A stretch of 64,000 nucleotides of DNA from contig JBBMOA010000003.1 of assembly GCA_037954235.1 (NCBI GenBank), forward strand, positions 5,206,953-5,270,952. Direction: 5' to 3'. Positions 23,681 through 35,669 of the stretch are shown here, one piece after another. The DNA is from Aulostomus chinensis. Lineage: Eukaryota; Chordata; Actinopteri; Syngnathiformes; Aulostomidae. The notes below the pieces were generated by a model. It saw nothing but the letters and a program-made list of their open reading frames with translations, did no database searches and was not told where the DNA came from. Each line of letters begins with the position of its first letter. Position 1 is the first letter of the stretch. The position numbers and the translations under genes were made by a program.

Positions 23681-25819
23681 TCTCTCTCACACACATGCAC
23701 ACACACACACACAGTTGTAGAATGTTCTTTGGTGGCCTGGTTTATGACGGAGAAAAGAAAGAGGGCTTTTCCGAGTTTTTTGCCTTGTATCGCTCTGGAT
23801 AGCCGTGTTTGTACTCTTATTGACTCCACTTTGGTACAGCAGAGCAATGAACGCTCTCAGCTCTTTCTTTACACGCAGCTCAGATGTCACGTCCACACTT
23901 TGGTGCGTCTCATCACTCCACTGCGTTTTCAGCCTTGTAAGCAATTGTTTCATGGAAGCTCGGCTTCAGCGGAGTCAATTTCAACTTCCTGCCATGTCTG
24001 TCCATCACGTTTCCCACACTGAAATCAAGCAGCAACCACTGGAGCTGAATCATAAATGAATTTTGCAAAAATAGTGTAAGGAATTTGAGCACTCCAATTC
24101 CTGTAATAACTGCTGATGTTAGCTTACTTAAACCAGATTCAGAATAAAATAACAGTAACTAGAGAATGGTCTCAAATAAAGGGCAGTAAATAAAGGGTCT
24201 TTACCTGTTCAGAGTCTGGTGGTAAATATGCTTTTCCCTTCAAAGACTGAAAATAAAACCAAAGTTCATAGCTCTCATTCTGTGTCAAAATACACACTGA
24301 AGCTCAGATGAATCATGTGAGGCTTTAGCACTCTTGAGTTCCACAAAGCCAGTTGCCATTTCACAAAGTTCTATTTGTATTTCTCGATATAGAAGTTTGG
24401 TATCCTGTCAGATTCCAGCGAGTCTTGACGGTAGACTCACAAAATTCGTGAATTGCCAAAAAATGGTAATCACCATGATTTCTCTCCGTTTCCCTTCGCT
24501 GTACCTTTTCTTCCCAATGTTCCCCGTCCATCGGCGGCTTGCTTGGGCACGGGGGAAGTTCAGACCAAAACTTCTATGTGCTACCACAAAAAGCCAGCAA
24601 GCGTGGGAATCAAGTGATATATTCTGTTTGTTCAGCACATAGACTCCGTCTGTCTGTCTGTATCAATTTAATTTGTTCAGTTTCACTTCTATGGTCGGCG
24701 CTGCACCGACACGAGCTCCTTGCACACTCATTTCACAGTGTAAATACTGTGGGACCTGAAGTAATCATTTGCCAAAATATGAACACAATAAAAAGCATTA
24801 GACAAAAAGAATAACGAAATGAGAACTCACGTGCTTCAGGTGTCACATGACGCCTGTCCTGCTGGCTCCTGTTGTGTCTCTGTTAAAATGGGATTGAAAC
24901 TAATAAGGAAACAAGCCCTTAATAAATTTGATTAGAAAAAACAAAAGCAACAGAATAGGTAACACGGTGAGGCACTGGATCAAATCAAATAGGTGCTAAG
25001 ACAACGTAACAACACCTCAACAGAATATCTCGTGTTTGCATGCATCAGATACAGCAAAGTAATGAGGCTCCACCCATTCTGAAGGATTGCAGATGCTGCT
25101 GTGCCAGGCTCAGGCTGGAGTTTTAGGCTCCAACATTGAGCCCAGCATCACAACAGGTGATGAAAGCTGATTGATATTGATAAATGTGTCTTACTTGGCA
25201 GCACACTGTCCTGAAATGTAACCATCAATGAGGAAGCAAGTCACAGGATTGCTAAAGCTAGCGCTGTCTTCAGCATGGGCTGGCCTCATGTCTAGAAGAA
25301 ATACCCAGAAATCTAGGAGGCTGCTGCACCTGCTGAAATTCTGTGGTGACCTTCTCTCAGCAGTAGCCTAAGTAGCCAGTCGCACAAGACTGAAGCAATT
25401 CAGGCCCAGGCCCTTCTGGGATTGCATCACCCCAAACTCCTGGAGCACAAACAAGGAGGCTGTAAGAAGGGGAAAAACTGGCAATGTACAAACATTTAGT
25501 TCGCATTCACTGATTTTTATCAGTGTCACTGTCTCTGGTTAAAATGACAGAAATAAATAGCTGTGGTTCATGCCACTTCATTGGCTGTTTAGTATTAATA
25601 CTGTCAGTCTTTTGATGAAAGACAAACATTTTAAATTGGATGTTGTCAGGTTTGTGTTTCTCTGTAAATCAGTGTCTTGTACTCAAGATAATTTGCACGC
25701 TAAGATCCTCTGTTTTTCATCTGGATGCCTGTTAGCTGCCATTAAAGTGGGAGCTTCTCTTTCTGAGGTCCACACGGATGCACCACTCTCTGACCCTGAA
25801 GTTCTGTTGTGAGAGGAAA

Positions 25820-26075
25820 TGGTAAATGTCCTTGATGTAAATGGTGCTCCTACAATACTGACCACTCAGTGTGCTTTACAGAACATTTGCTCATACAAGT
25901 GTGCTGCTAGATCTGCTTTTATGTACTGTATATGCACACATACATTCATACAGTGACGACGAAGGCAAGCAGCAGCTAGGTCAGTGTCTTACTCAAGGAC
26001 ACTTGACACTGTTGCAGCTTCTGGAGGAATCGGGGATCAAACCAGGGACCTTACTCACCCAAACTGCTTCCTGAG
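25820..26075 (-). mobile_element. SINE-like dispersed fish repeat, degraded
   Basis: The copy contains 'ctgaccactcagtgtgctttaca', 'cattcatacagtgacgacg', 'cagtgtcttactcaaggacacttgacact', 'ggggatcaaaccagggacc' and 'ctgagccacg', the order expected for a widespread fish repeat whose minus strand has a tRNA-like head. The sequence is clearly aged, with several substitutions. The boundaries are approximate. Confidence 0.6.
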
Positions 26076-27548
26076 CCACGGCTAAAATGCGTCTGCAGTT
26101 CCAACTGATTCAACAATGTGAGACATCTTCTGTCTAGAGGATTCGGTCGCATCAATTTCCAAAGTCACTTTCTCAAGCTAAAATCATGTCAGTTATTAAA
26201 GCTGATGAGTTGAATAATTTCTGATGAGGACCTTCAGTATTTGGATGAAGTCATTCTTAGTTCAGCGTGTCAGATCAGTGAACACAGAATGTCCTCTGCT
26301 GCTCTGTAAATAAAGTGTAAGATGAGCAGATACCCACTGATAAAGAGCTTGAATTGGGATTTGCGCGATACATTTTCACGTGTCCTCAACTTTTTCCTTC
26401 ATACTGCAGAGGTTTCCCACTAAAGTTTTCCAAAGAAGTGACAGCATATGTATGGCTTATGTATATCTTTTGATCCATGGGAAGGTTTTTGATGTGAGAC
26501 AAGAGGAGCGTGCATACACCGCTGCAACAGTACAATAAACACATCAGAAAACAGGAAAGTTTCTTCAAGAAATATAATGAAATATGTAAGTAGAAGAGTG
26601 GGAATTTGACAGTGTGATGTGAAACTGCTGTGAACACATTTCATATGCTGTCACTGTAAATCATGTGTGTACTTTAAAAATATATCCACATTGTTTGGGG
26701 GCATGAGAGGTCCTGTTAGGACACAAAAAGCAAGTCCCTTTTAAGTCATCATTACATGTGTAAGGTTTGGGTTTGACCCCCGTTTAGGGAACTGGCGAGT
26801 GTCAGGAAAGCAGTGGCTTGTTACTGTGAGTCATGTCTTTCCAGCCCACTACAAGTTCCGGTCCATTTCGCATTTGCCAGAGCAGCCAGATTACCAGTCC
26901 AAGTCTAGATACGAGTAATGTCATGCTCTCATATAGCCTGCTACAACAAAATTCATTTCCTATAAAAAAAAAAAAGTGATGCTTTAAAATAGACAGCCTG
27001 GGTCTCTTTAGGCTCAAAAAACACATGGTTAGGGTTCTGTAAACGTCATTGCTTGGGAAAACGGTCGTTAAAATCAAATGTAACTGACAAGATTGGATTG
27101 TGGTCTAATCGCATTACAGCTTTTTGTACCTTAATGCATTTTTTTGGTTGAAAAACAATGACATAAGACACAACTTATGGTTGGTTTCAGATATGTAATG
27201 CCTGTGTTGTTTCATGGTTTCTGGGCTGCTCCAGGAAATTCATTCAAGTCAATGTAATGTCCTCTAAAGTGATATGAACAATGACATTGATGGAGGAGGC
27301 AGCTTTGTGGGTTATTTCAGAAATACCAAGGATTTTACATCATCAAAAATATGACTGCCAGGGCCTTGAAAAATCTAATAACTTGTTTGGGAACAAAACT
27401 GTTTTGACACATACAAAATCACCCCTGATTGCATCATCATAAACATGAGGGGATTTATGCACATAAATACAAGAAAATACAATTTATTTTGAGAAAATGT
27501 GTCAGGATTTAATACAGTAGTTATCTGTTTGACATCACAAAAGTTTTT

Positions 27549-27549
<1 letters not shown>

Positions 27550-27604
<55 letters not shown>
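27550..27604 (+). repeat. (AC)27 microsatellite
   Basis: A perfect AC dinucleotide array of about 55 bp. Confidence 0.95.
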
Positions 27605-27605
<1 letters not shown>

Positions 27606-28242
27606 AAGTAGCCCCCTCCATCAACTCCATTCGAAATGCTCTCATCAGGAGCCAAAAGAGCAATGAGAGAAGGCTGTGGAGCAGACAGGATCCTTCATTC
27701 CCATACATTGTGGTCTGCTGGTCAGCTCACAGAATACTAATGCTAAGCTGGAGGGGATACAGGGCTGCCAGCCTGTGCAAAAAGCATGACCTTGGGCCAA
27801 TGGCTCTTTGGGAAATCCGTACAAGCTGTAAAAAAAGAGATGAGTGTGCCCCCTAGCTGTGGAAACAGAATCTGCTTTGATGAGAGGGAGAGATGGTGTT
27901 TTATTCGCCCATCATAAACTCCAGAGATGATCCCTCCCTCTGAAATCCACCATCCTCTCTTTCACCCCTCCCTCTCCCTCCCTGAGCTTTCTCCCACCCC
28001 TCCCACTCACTCCCTCGTTCTGTCAGCCTTTTGATTCTGTTGTTACTCCTCATATCCTTCCATGTCAACTCTATCTAGGTCAAAACAGGGACTTACATGG
28101 CTTTAGGACTCCCAAATCCTGCACTCGTCCCACTTGTCTCAGTTGGTGGAGAAACCTCATGTAATAAAAGACAATATTTTACTGCCCATATCACTTGATA
28201 AAATATTATGGTTACTAGGGGAAACAACAGAGTTTGCAGCAA

Positions 28243-28254
28243 TGTGTGTGTGTG

Positions 28255-28307
<53 letters not shown>

Positions 28308-28316
28308 ATATGAGAG
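28243..28316 (+). repeat. (TG)n with TA/TG tail and GA run
   Basis: Two long TG runs separated by one extra T, then TATATGTATATG and GAGAGAGAG. The His-Thr repeat frames on the minus strand are artefacts. Confidence 0.9.
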
Positions 28317-31300
28317 AGAGAGCACAATGATGTAGCATATGAATGAAGATATTAGTGTAATGGGATAAAAGCTCGTCATCATTTTCTTGTTGCACAGTGG
28401 CCATCTGGAGTCAGTGGAAAGTGTATCCAGTCCCTCACAGAGAAAAGGCTTCAATAAGGAGAGATCTATTTTGATTTTAATCAAATTTGGTTTCATGCCA
28501 GAGTAGCATCTGTTGATATTTCATAGCCAAAGGCTGTGGTGAACTCCAGCAAATACGACTAAACGTTTATTGGGTTAGCAGCTCGCCAGGCCAAGTTTGG
28601 GCACGCCGTGCTGCAACACCGTTTGCATAGATTCGGAAAATGGGATGGAGCATGGAGTCCCCTGGGGGTCGAGATACTGGTAGTGTTAGTGCATCACAGT
28701 CAGCAAGTGGAGAAGGAGTCTTTGCGATGAGTCACCAGGAACATAACAGATGGATGTGGGCTGCATGGAGCAGATCCCTTGAATGAATTTATGGAAACAG
28801 TGGAAGAACAGGATTCGACAGGGTAGTGGGGAAAAGTGCAGCTGTGATATTTAAAGGACAGACGAGTAGGTGCTGCGAAGTGACGCTGGACTTGTGTGGA
28901 GCAGGACAAACAGGATAGGGCGGAATTCAGAACAATGGCACAGGTACGAGTTCCAAATCCTGGAAAAGATGGAACATCTGGTTGTCTTAAAGTCAATGGG
29001 AATTTTGAATTTGATTTTTATTAAATATCTGAAATAAAGTCTGTGGTTAGCACTAGCATATTTTACCGTTTTGTTGTTGCTGTTGTTGTTTGTTTGTTTG
29101 TTTGTTTGCTTGTTTCGGGGGGCATCAAAACTACAAAGCTCGTTGTGGTGATGTTGGAGTGATGAGTCTGTGGTGTGGTTCCTCTCTAGTCTAACATAGC
29201 ACACCCAGTAGCTTTGTCCTCGCAATGACGATTACATTTTCACATAAATATCATTAGAGCTGTGTTTGTTTGTGGAGATTTGAAAATGAAACAAAGCATG
29301 TCAATTTCAAAACTTCTTCATTTTCCCTCAGACCTCCTTTTTGGAATGAATTAATAATTCCCCCCCAAAAAATCCCCTTTGTTTTTGGTCTCAGGCCCCC
29401 CTGGAGATGCTAACTTCTTGCTTGGCCAATAAAAATCGGTCAACCAAAAGTGAAGAGCTTCTTTAGTGAATATGAACTCAATGCTCATTAAAGAAGATTT
29501 TATTTTACACTGTTGGTGCCCTGAGTTGATATGATCTAAAACAGTCTCTAGGAGAGGTGGGAGGCTTGTGTCTGACTGAAGCTGCAGAAGGCAGTGAAGT
29601 TGGCTTCAGTGTTATTACTCGTGTGGAAAAAGTCATGTGGAGTTGATAAAGGTTTTGCCGTTTATGTAAGAGGTATTTTTAGCGCAAATACTGCAGCCCA
29701 TGGGATCTCTAACACCCGGTCCAAAAAAGAAAGGAACGCCACACCTTGTCAACTGCATCTTTTATAGAAGATTAAAATTTACATTGTGTGGATGTTAACA
29801 TTTTTGGAAGAAATTATAATTAGTTAACAAGATAACTTAAGGTCAACAAAGTATCAATAGCAAATTTTGTTATTATTTTCAGTCAATCTGAATCTTTTAT
29901 GGCAGAAATTCTGCCATAAAATTACGGTCACCTGCAGTCACAACAAGCGCTTGAAAAACAGCGGAGATGAGCGTCATGTCAGCGTCATGTTGCATGTTTA
30001 AGCTGCTACACTGGTGGAGTTATTGCGTGATGAAAAAATGATGCGTCGTGCCATCCTGAACATACAGTTGTTGCCGCTTCACTTGATTATTGACCATCGC
30101 TTGACTCACATTACATTGTCCTGGTGTATTTTCGACCCAACATTCAAACAAATATGAACCTCCAACAGCATCAGATGCCTGTGTGATTTAAAAACAGATG
30201 CTTGCAAGTCAATAAAAAAAGAAGTGTGGAACAGTGCAGACAACTTCTGAAAGAGCAGATGATGTGATCATACTTCTGAAATCCTTTTTTTATCAGTTTC
30301 TGTTGATGTACATTTAAGATGTGTAGCTTGAAACACGAAACATGAAATGATTTGCTCAGTTTCTGAGCCCATCCGTATCAGATCAGGCGTCAGCCAGAAG
30401 TGTAACTTCTCCGGGGTTTGAAGGTGAACAGCAACACCCAGGGCACCACCATCTGCTGGCAGCTAACTGTTGCGTGTCACATATTCCATGCAGTCCTGTG
30501 GAATATTTGTGGTGATAATTCATAATTTCTTCTGAATACATGATGGAGACGTGTGCTGATTCACTGCTAGTTTTGGGGGAAAGTATTATTAACCTTATTT
30601 CGTTGTCAAAATGAGAATGTGTGCTTCTTTTAGTAAAGGTTCTGTTTCATCAGTGCATATTAAAAAAATTATGTATTTTGGCACAAGTATAAATATAAAT
30701 ATATATACATATAAATCAAAGGAGGTACATGCGTTCAGCATTGTACGTAATGCAGGATGTCAGTTTTGTGCTTGTTCAAATGCTGCTAGAGACAAGGTTG
30801 AAAAATGTTTTAAAATCCCCTAGGTTTAGTTTCTCAGGCTCAGGGTGAGACCTGGCATTTGGGAGGGGGTGCAGTTTTATGCCTATTAGCCTCCAGTTCT
30901 CTCAAAGACATGTTTTTATAGGCTGAGTCTTTTGATGGAGGTTAAGTCTGAACTGGGGCAAGGTTGCTGTGGTCCACCATGTTGGGCTTCATGGGAAGGC
31001 ATCAAGATTTAATTCTGGGATGTTTCAAACAATAGTGATGGTTTAAGATTTCGTTTGTGGAAAAATATCCGAGAGAGGTCAGTCATACTTCAAATGTTGT
31101 TTTTGGGCGTCAATATTTCAACAGCTTTTTGCCAGTTTTTTTTCTTTTGCCAGATGAATTGAATTTAGAATAACACAACACAGCAGTGCAGAATATGTGA
31201 TATAATACAAGGCAGGAGTAAAGAGAGAAAAGCAAGCCTTGATTTAAAGTAACTGGGAAATGGAAAGAGTTTGTTCCAGATTTGTTCCAGTGGTGCATCG

Positions 31301-31454
31301 AAACTGAATGCTGCTTTTCCTTATTTACATCCAGTTGACACTGCAGAGCGACATTTGTATGAACTTATTCAATATGCTCTCGCCTTTGAGCTGTTTTCTC
31401 TCCATCAACCTTAAAGAAAAATGTAGAAGAAATGCAGCAAACTTTGAGAAGCAC

Positions 31455-31455
<1 letters not shown>

Positions 31456-31497
<42 letters not shown>
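31456..31497 (+). repeat. (TGC)14 trinucleotide array
   Basis: Fourteen uninterrupted TGC (CTG/GCT) units. It lies inside an intron, so it encodes nothing. On the transcribed strand it gives a CUG-type repeat of the class that binds MBNL proteins when expanded. Confidence 0.95.
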
Positions 31498-31498
<1 letters not shown>

Positions 31499-31545
31499 GG
31501 GCAGGTTGTTCATAGCCGGTCTCCTCAGAGGGAGGGACAGAAAGA

Positions 31546-31660
31546 ATTCAAGTCAAACTTACTTTTATTTAGACAACATTTTACACATAACACAGACGAT
31601 CTAAAGTGCTCTACAGCAAAGAGAGAAGATAACTAAAAAAAATAAAAAGCCAACAAGCAT
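31546..31660 (-). mobile_element. LINE 3'-tail fragment
   Basis: The string 'acttacttttatttagacaac ... ctaaagtgctctacagcaaag' is the minus-strand 3' end typical of fish L2-type LINEs ('ttttatttatatagcacatt ... aagtgctttaca'). Only the tail survives. Confidence 0.5.
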
Positions 31661-32957
31661 AATACAGGAAGGAAAAAATCAGATATGGATAATTGATGTG
31701 TTTTATCATGATTTATTTTTCATTCAACAGCAGTTTAACTTAAAAACTCCGGATCACAAACCAAAGCTTTGATCAAACATGCTATGCATTCTACAAAAAA
31801 CTATTCGACTACAAAAATACATGATCCTTGCAAATAGAGTGCTGCAGGGATGATGTATTTCAACCAGCATCCTCATGGTTCTCTGGAGCAAAAGCCAGTG
31901 GGATAGTTGTGATGGACTTTGGATCAGTGCAGAAATTCAGGTCCATGTACATAAAGTTTGACGAGCCTATAGTTCAGCATGATCATCTTTACTAGTGAAC
32001 TCAAATTTCATGATTTTTAAAGTGTAAATGCAATCATTAGAAAAACAAAAATTTACAAAACCAAACTACACCATGGATGCAGAACTTAAACGACTTGTGC
32101 TTCTGTTTATGGCTTATATGCTTCTGTGGTGACATCTAGTGTCCTCACTACCCTTTTGAACCCGCTTGTCATCAACCTCTGTTTTTAAGTGTGGTATTAT
32201 GCAACAAATGTTAAAATGCCTTTTAGGCTTTCAACTAAAATCGTATTCAAAAATCCTCTTCAATTTGAGACAAACGAACCGGACATCCAACAATGCTAAC
32301 TTGTGTCCAGGTTTCAGGACTCAATTCTCTATGACAATATTCCAGTCCATCCTATCACCCAGATTCTCATCTGTTTTTTTCTTCTTCTTTGGTGGCTCCC
32401 AGGAAATCAGTGCACAACAAAGTTGGATTGCTTTTTTTCTGAGAGACTTTTATTCATGAAGATGCAGTCCAGTGTGATTTACAGCGTGTGTTACAGTTTG
32501 GTGTCCAGACACCCTGTCTGTGACCTCCTATTGTACTCAGTCAGGTGCGATAGGATAAATCATGAGGACTGAAAATACTTTGGCACCATGATGGTAAGTT
32601 CTGTCACTTGACGTGATCTAAGTCAAGGAAGATGATGGAGGAGAATTCCATTGTTTTGAGTCAACAATTACTCCAGGATTTCAGTGCAGAGAGAAGTCTT
32701 TGGTTGGATGATCTCTGATCTCAGTGTGATATGGGGGACAGGAGTGATAAGAGGAGGTTACAACTTTTTCTCAGATGTAAAGCCAACAGACCTTCAGTGT
32801 AGAAGGCAAGAATGAGACTAAATGTGGTCTGTCCTTTTTGACCTTAAACTCTTGCTGCTACTTTCTTGTCGATATTGAGGGAACCAGAGTGCAGAACTCA
32901 GAAATACAAAGATAAGTAACGATCAGGGTAGCATAAATGCACAGCTGGGTGGGGGTG

Positions 32958-33240
32958 CATGTTCTCCTGTGTCTGCTGAGGTTGTGTCCTGTGCTCTTAC
33001 TTCCTCCCACAGACCAAAACAAAAAAGCAATTTAAGTGATGGAGACTCTAAAAATGGTGATAGTTGTGAATGTGAGTGTGAATGGTTGCCTGTCTCAATG
33101 TGTCAGCCCTGTGATGGACAGAAAACCTGTTTAGGATGTACCCCGCCTATCACCCAGTGACAGCTGAGATAGGCTCCAGCCCCATGCTACCCTCAATGGG
33201 ATGAGCAGTATAGACAATGACTGGATGGATGGATGCACGG
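32958..33240 (+). mobile_element. SINE-like 'GGCGGCACGGTGG' family, 5'-truncated old copy
   Basis: From 'catgttctcc' on, the copy follows the family body ('cttcctcccacag', 'gtgagtgtgaatggttgcctgtct', 'ccctgtgatggac') to the tail 'gataggctccagcccc' and (ATGG)n. The tRNA-like head is missing. It differs from the 37490/44173/60688 copies at the position where those read GACATCAAGAGGGGAC. Confidence 0.65.
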
Positions 33241-33269
33241 ATGACTTTATTCAGGTTAGAAGTCCAGAT

Positions 33270-33650
33270 TATTTATGGAGATGATGTGAAACCGCATCAA
33301 GCTTGACAGGGGCAAAAACTAAGGACAAGTAATGTGGATCAAATGTTGCAGTTATATTATGGTAAATTTAGGAGATGTCTTGACGACAGTACAGTCATTT
33401 TCTTTTTTGTAGTTATTGGGGTCTTGTGAAGTAGAGCCACATGTCATCTAAATATCAGTGAAAAGAAATGTGGACCAGCAGAAGCGCAAAAATAGAGAAG
33501 AGTGAGGGGCCAGGTATGGAGTCTTGTGGGACACCACAGGACATGAGTGATGAGGAAGAAGAGTTTTGTACTGAAAACACTAATCTGTTCATGCATAAAG
33601 ATAAAAAAAAATAAACAGGTTAACCCAGAACCAGAGACCCTCACTTGATG
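33270..33650 (-). pseudogene. Decayed L2-type LINE reverse transcriptase fragment
   Basis: Translated on the minus strand, the region around 33440-33560 gives a degraded RT block (CGVPQDSIPGPSLFSIF against the usual GVPQGS-LGP-LF), followed after a stop by YLDD and WLYF, the remains of the catalytic YADD box. Stops and substitutions show it is dead. Its order matches the better-preserved copy at 45720-47760. Confidence 0.6.
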
Positions 33651-34498
33651 GTTGAACCACTAGTATTGTTAATGTCCACATTCAAATATTGTTGCTAACA
33701 ATTACAAATGTTCTCATATTAAGTATTTCTACAAGATGAGATCATGTCTGAACTGTTTTCTCCTCTTAAAATGATCAAACAGAATCTGTATTTGCACTTT
33801 GATAACTGCATGATTCTGATTATCCGCAGCGATAAAGCAACTTAGGAAACATCTGGCTGATAGATGTGTCAGACTTGATTAAAAAAGATGACATTTTAGT
33901 AATGTAATGAAATAATTGCTGGGCTGAAAAAAGTCTGAGCGTCTGCTAATAAAACACAGCGTTATTGGAATTGATCTGCTTTTCAGATTTCACCCCAGTA
34001 TTTGATGGAGATGGATAGCAGAGATTATTGCATATTCATTAAGTCTGTGCATAGAAAGTAGCTAGAGTTGTACCTGTGAACCTCTTTAGAAAGCTTGACA
34101 GACAATTTGAGGACACTTTATTGACAGAAAATAATGGTAAAGAACCAATAACATTGTTTGTACGCTGACGAACGTGAGGACAATAAGCCAGTCCAGATCT
34201 TGGATGTTATTGCTGTGAGCAGGAGGGTCTCAGAGCAGATACTATGTGGGACTATCTGAAAGCTCTGCTATTAGCTTTCTGTGCTCTCTGAAAACATAAA
34301 GTAAACTGAGTGAAGTCAATGCTGGAGAAGGAGTTTTCTGTTTGTGTGAGTATGAGTTTAGTGTCCTAGTTTAGCCTCTACTTCATCAAGTGTTCCAGAC
34401 TGAACTTGCTTACATATCACATCTGCACATTTTTGTATTTGTCTGCACTGTTTTTTAAGGAGCATACATTTTGATTTGAAATGACACAAACACACACA

Positions 34499-34501
<3 letters not shown>

Positions 34502-34559
<58 letters not shown>
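34502..34559 (+). repeat. (TA)29 array
   Basis: A perfect alternating TA tract of 58 bp, about 460 bp before the next exon. It is self-complementary and may extrude as a cruciform. Confidence 0.95.
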
Positions 34560-34563
<4 letters not shown>

Positions 34564-35017
34564 CTGGTATATACACACCTCTAATCACCTCTCAAGCCAA
34601 CTTGGTCTACTTTGTCGAGCTTTCCCTATCTTTGCATTGCCCTCCCTTCACCCCTTCATCCACTTCTCCCTTTTGCCCAACCCTTCCTATTCAATCAGGC
34701 TTTTACCTCAAACATGCCTGAGACAGAACCCCTTACAACGACTCTCCCTTCAGGACCAGCCAAGACAACATCTCCCTTCCACCTTCACACGTATTCATCC
34801 ATCTATCCTCAACATTCAGGACCTCCTTTCATCCTTGTTGAAGCGTGGTTCTGTTATGCTGGAGAAGAGAAGAACTAACCTCAAACTAAACCCTATATTT
34901 TCTACCTTCTCTGGTTGCTCCTCCAGGCCACCAATAATTCCATCTAGTCCAAACATGGCCTGGCCTAATGGCTCACTAACTGATTTGTTTCTGTGTGTGT
35001 GTTTGTGTTTTGTGCAG

Positions 35018-35126
35018 GAGGCTGTCATTTCTCCCGTCTCACCGGATGTGTTGTACCTGTTTCGAGTTCAGGCCGTCTGCACCAATGACATGCGCAGCGA
35101 CTTCAGTCAGAGCATGCTCTTCAGAG
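35018..35126 (+). CDS. ptprg: ptprg exon: second half of the fibronectin type III domain
   Basis: The exon has 36 codons plus one base. The peptide begins EAVISPVSPDVLYLFRVQAV and ends RSDFSQSMLFR, matching mammalian PTPRG FN3 F-G strands (SPDSLYLFRVQAVC-NDMRSDFSQ). The acceptor is TGTGCAG at 35017, embedded in a TG-rich tract, and the donor is AGAG|GTAACA at 35126/35127. Phase 0 in and 1 out agree with neighbours; the split codon gives Ala with the next exon. Immediately outside both splice sites lie complementary TG and CA stretches (34993-35008 and 35134-35149) that could pair and loop out the exon. Skipping this 109-nt exon would shift the reading frame. Confidence 0.97.
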
Positions 35127-35619
35127 GTAACACACACAAACACACACACCTTGGACCTGTGGTGCCTGTGAATTGCTGACAAATTATCTCTAATGTCATC
35201 ACAAGTGTCGATCCTAGCATCAGTTGGTATCTCTTTCATGTACACAGCCCTCGCTCAACGTGCCTTCATATTGTCTAACATTTGTGCAAACAGCATAATC
35301 AGGCAGTTATGAGTCCTTTGATCATAAAATCACCAAATCATTCATATTCAGGTTATTTATGCAAATTACAGCTGCAGGCTAAAGGAAAAATAACAGAGGC
35401 AAGGCAGTACACAGCAGTGTGAGTGTGCGAGTTCCATTAAACAGTATTCACTGTATCGGCTGTTAAGTATTGAGTGCTTTGCTTTTGCATCGTGTCATTT
35501 TCTGATTAATGTGCATACTACGCACTCTTGATGTCTTATTGACTCCACTTCGAGTGAAGTGTCACTAATTGTCTTTCCTGTGTTTAACTATGGATTACTT
35601 CCTTTCCTTCATGTTTCAG
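35127..35619 (+). other. ptprg: ptprg intron (493 bp)
   Basis: A short intron with GTAACA start and TGTTTCAG end. It opens with a CA-rich stretch complementary to the TG tract upstream of the previous exon. Nothing else is recognisable. Confidence 0.95.
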
Positions 35620-35669
35620 CAAACACCACTAGGATCTTTGAGGGGACAAGGATTGTGAAGACTGGAATG
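35620..35669 (+). CDS. ptprg: ptprg small exon (50 nt): FN3-to-spacer linker
   Basis: Two bases complete Ala, then sixteen codons read NTTRIFEGTRIVKTGM, almost identical to the mammalian PTPRG sequence NTTRIFQGTRIVKTG. A conserved N-glycosylation sequon (NTT, 35622-35630) opens the exon. The acceptor is ATGTTTCAG and the donor is ATG|GTAAGG. At 50 nt it is close to microexon size. A C23 homopolymer begins 77 bases beyond the donor and could influence its recognition. Confidence 0.96.

Larger units (their letters stand above)
20936..35017 (+). other. ptprg: ptprg intron (14.1 kb)
   Basis: It begins GTAAGA and ends TGTGCAG, splitting the FN3 domain. I see no conserved exon inside. Contents: a 24-bp tandem duplication (21527-21576), TG/GA and C-rich tracts (21795-21844 and 22108-22146), a CpG-dense 36-codon frame (22755-22865), C15 (23666-23680), a SINE-like piece (25820-26075), CA/TG arrays (27550-27604 and 28243-28301), a TTTG run near 29084-29116, (TGC)14 (31456-31497), LINE remnants (31546-31660 and 33270-33650), a SINE-like copy (32958-33240) and an AT array (34502-34559). 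Confidence 0.85.
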
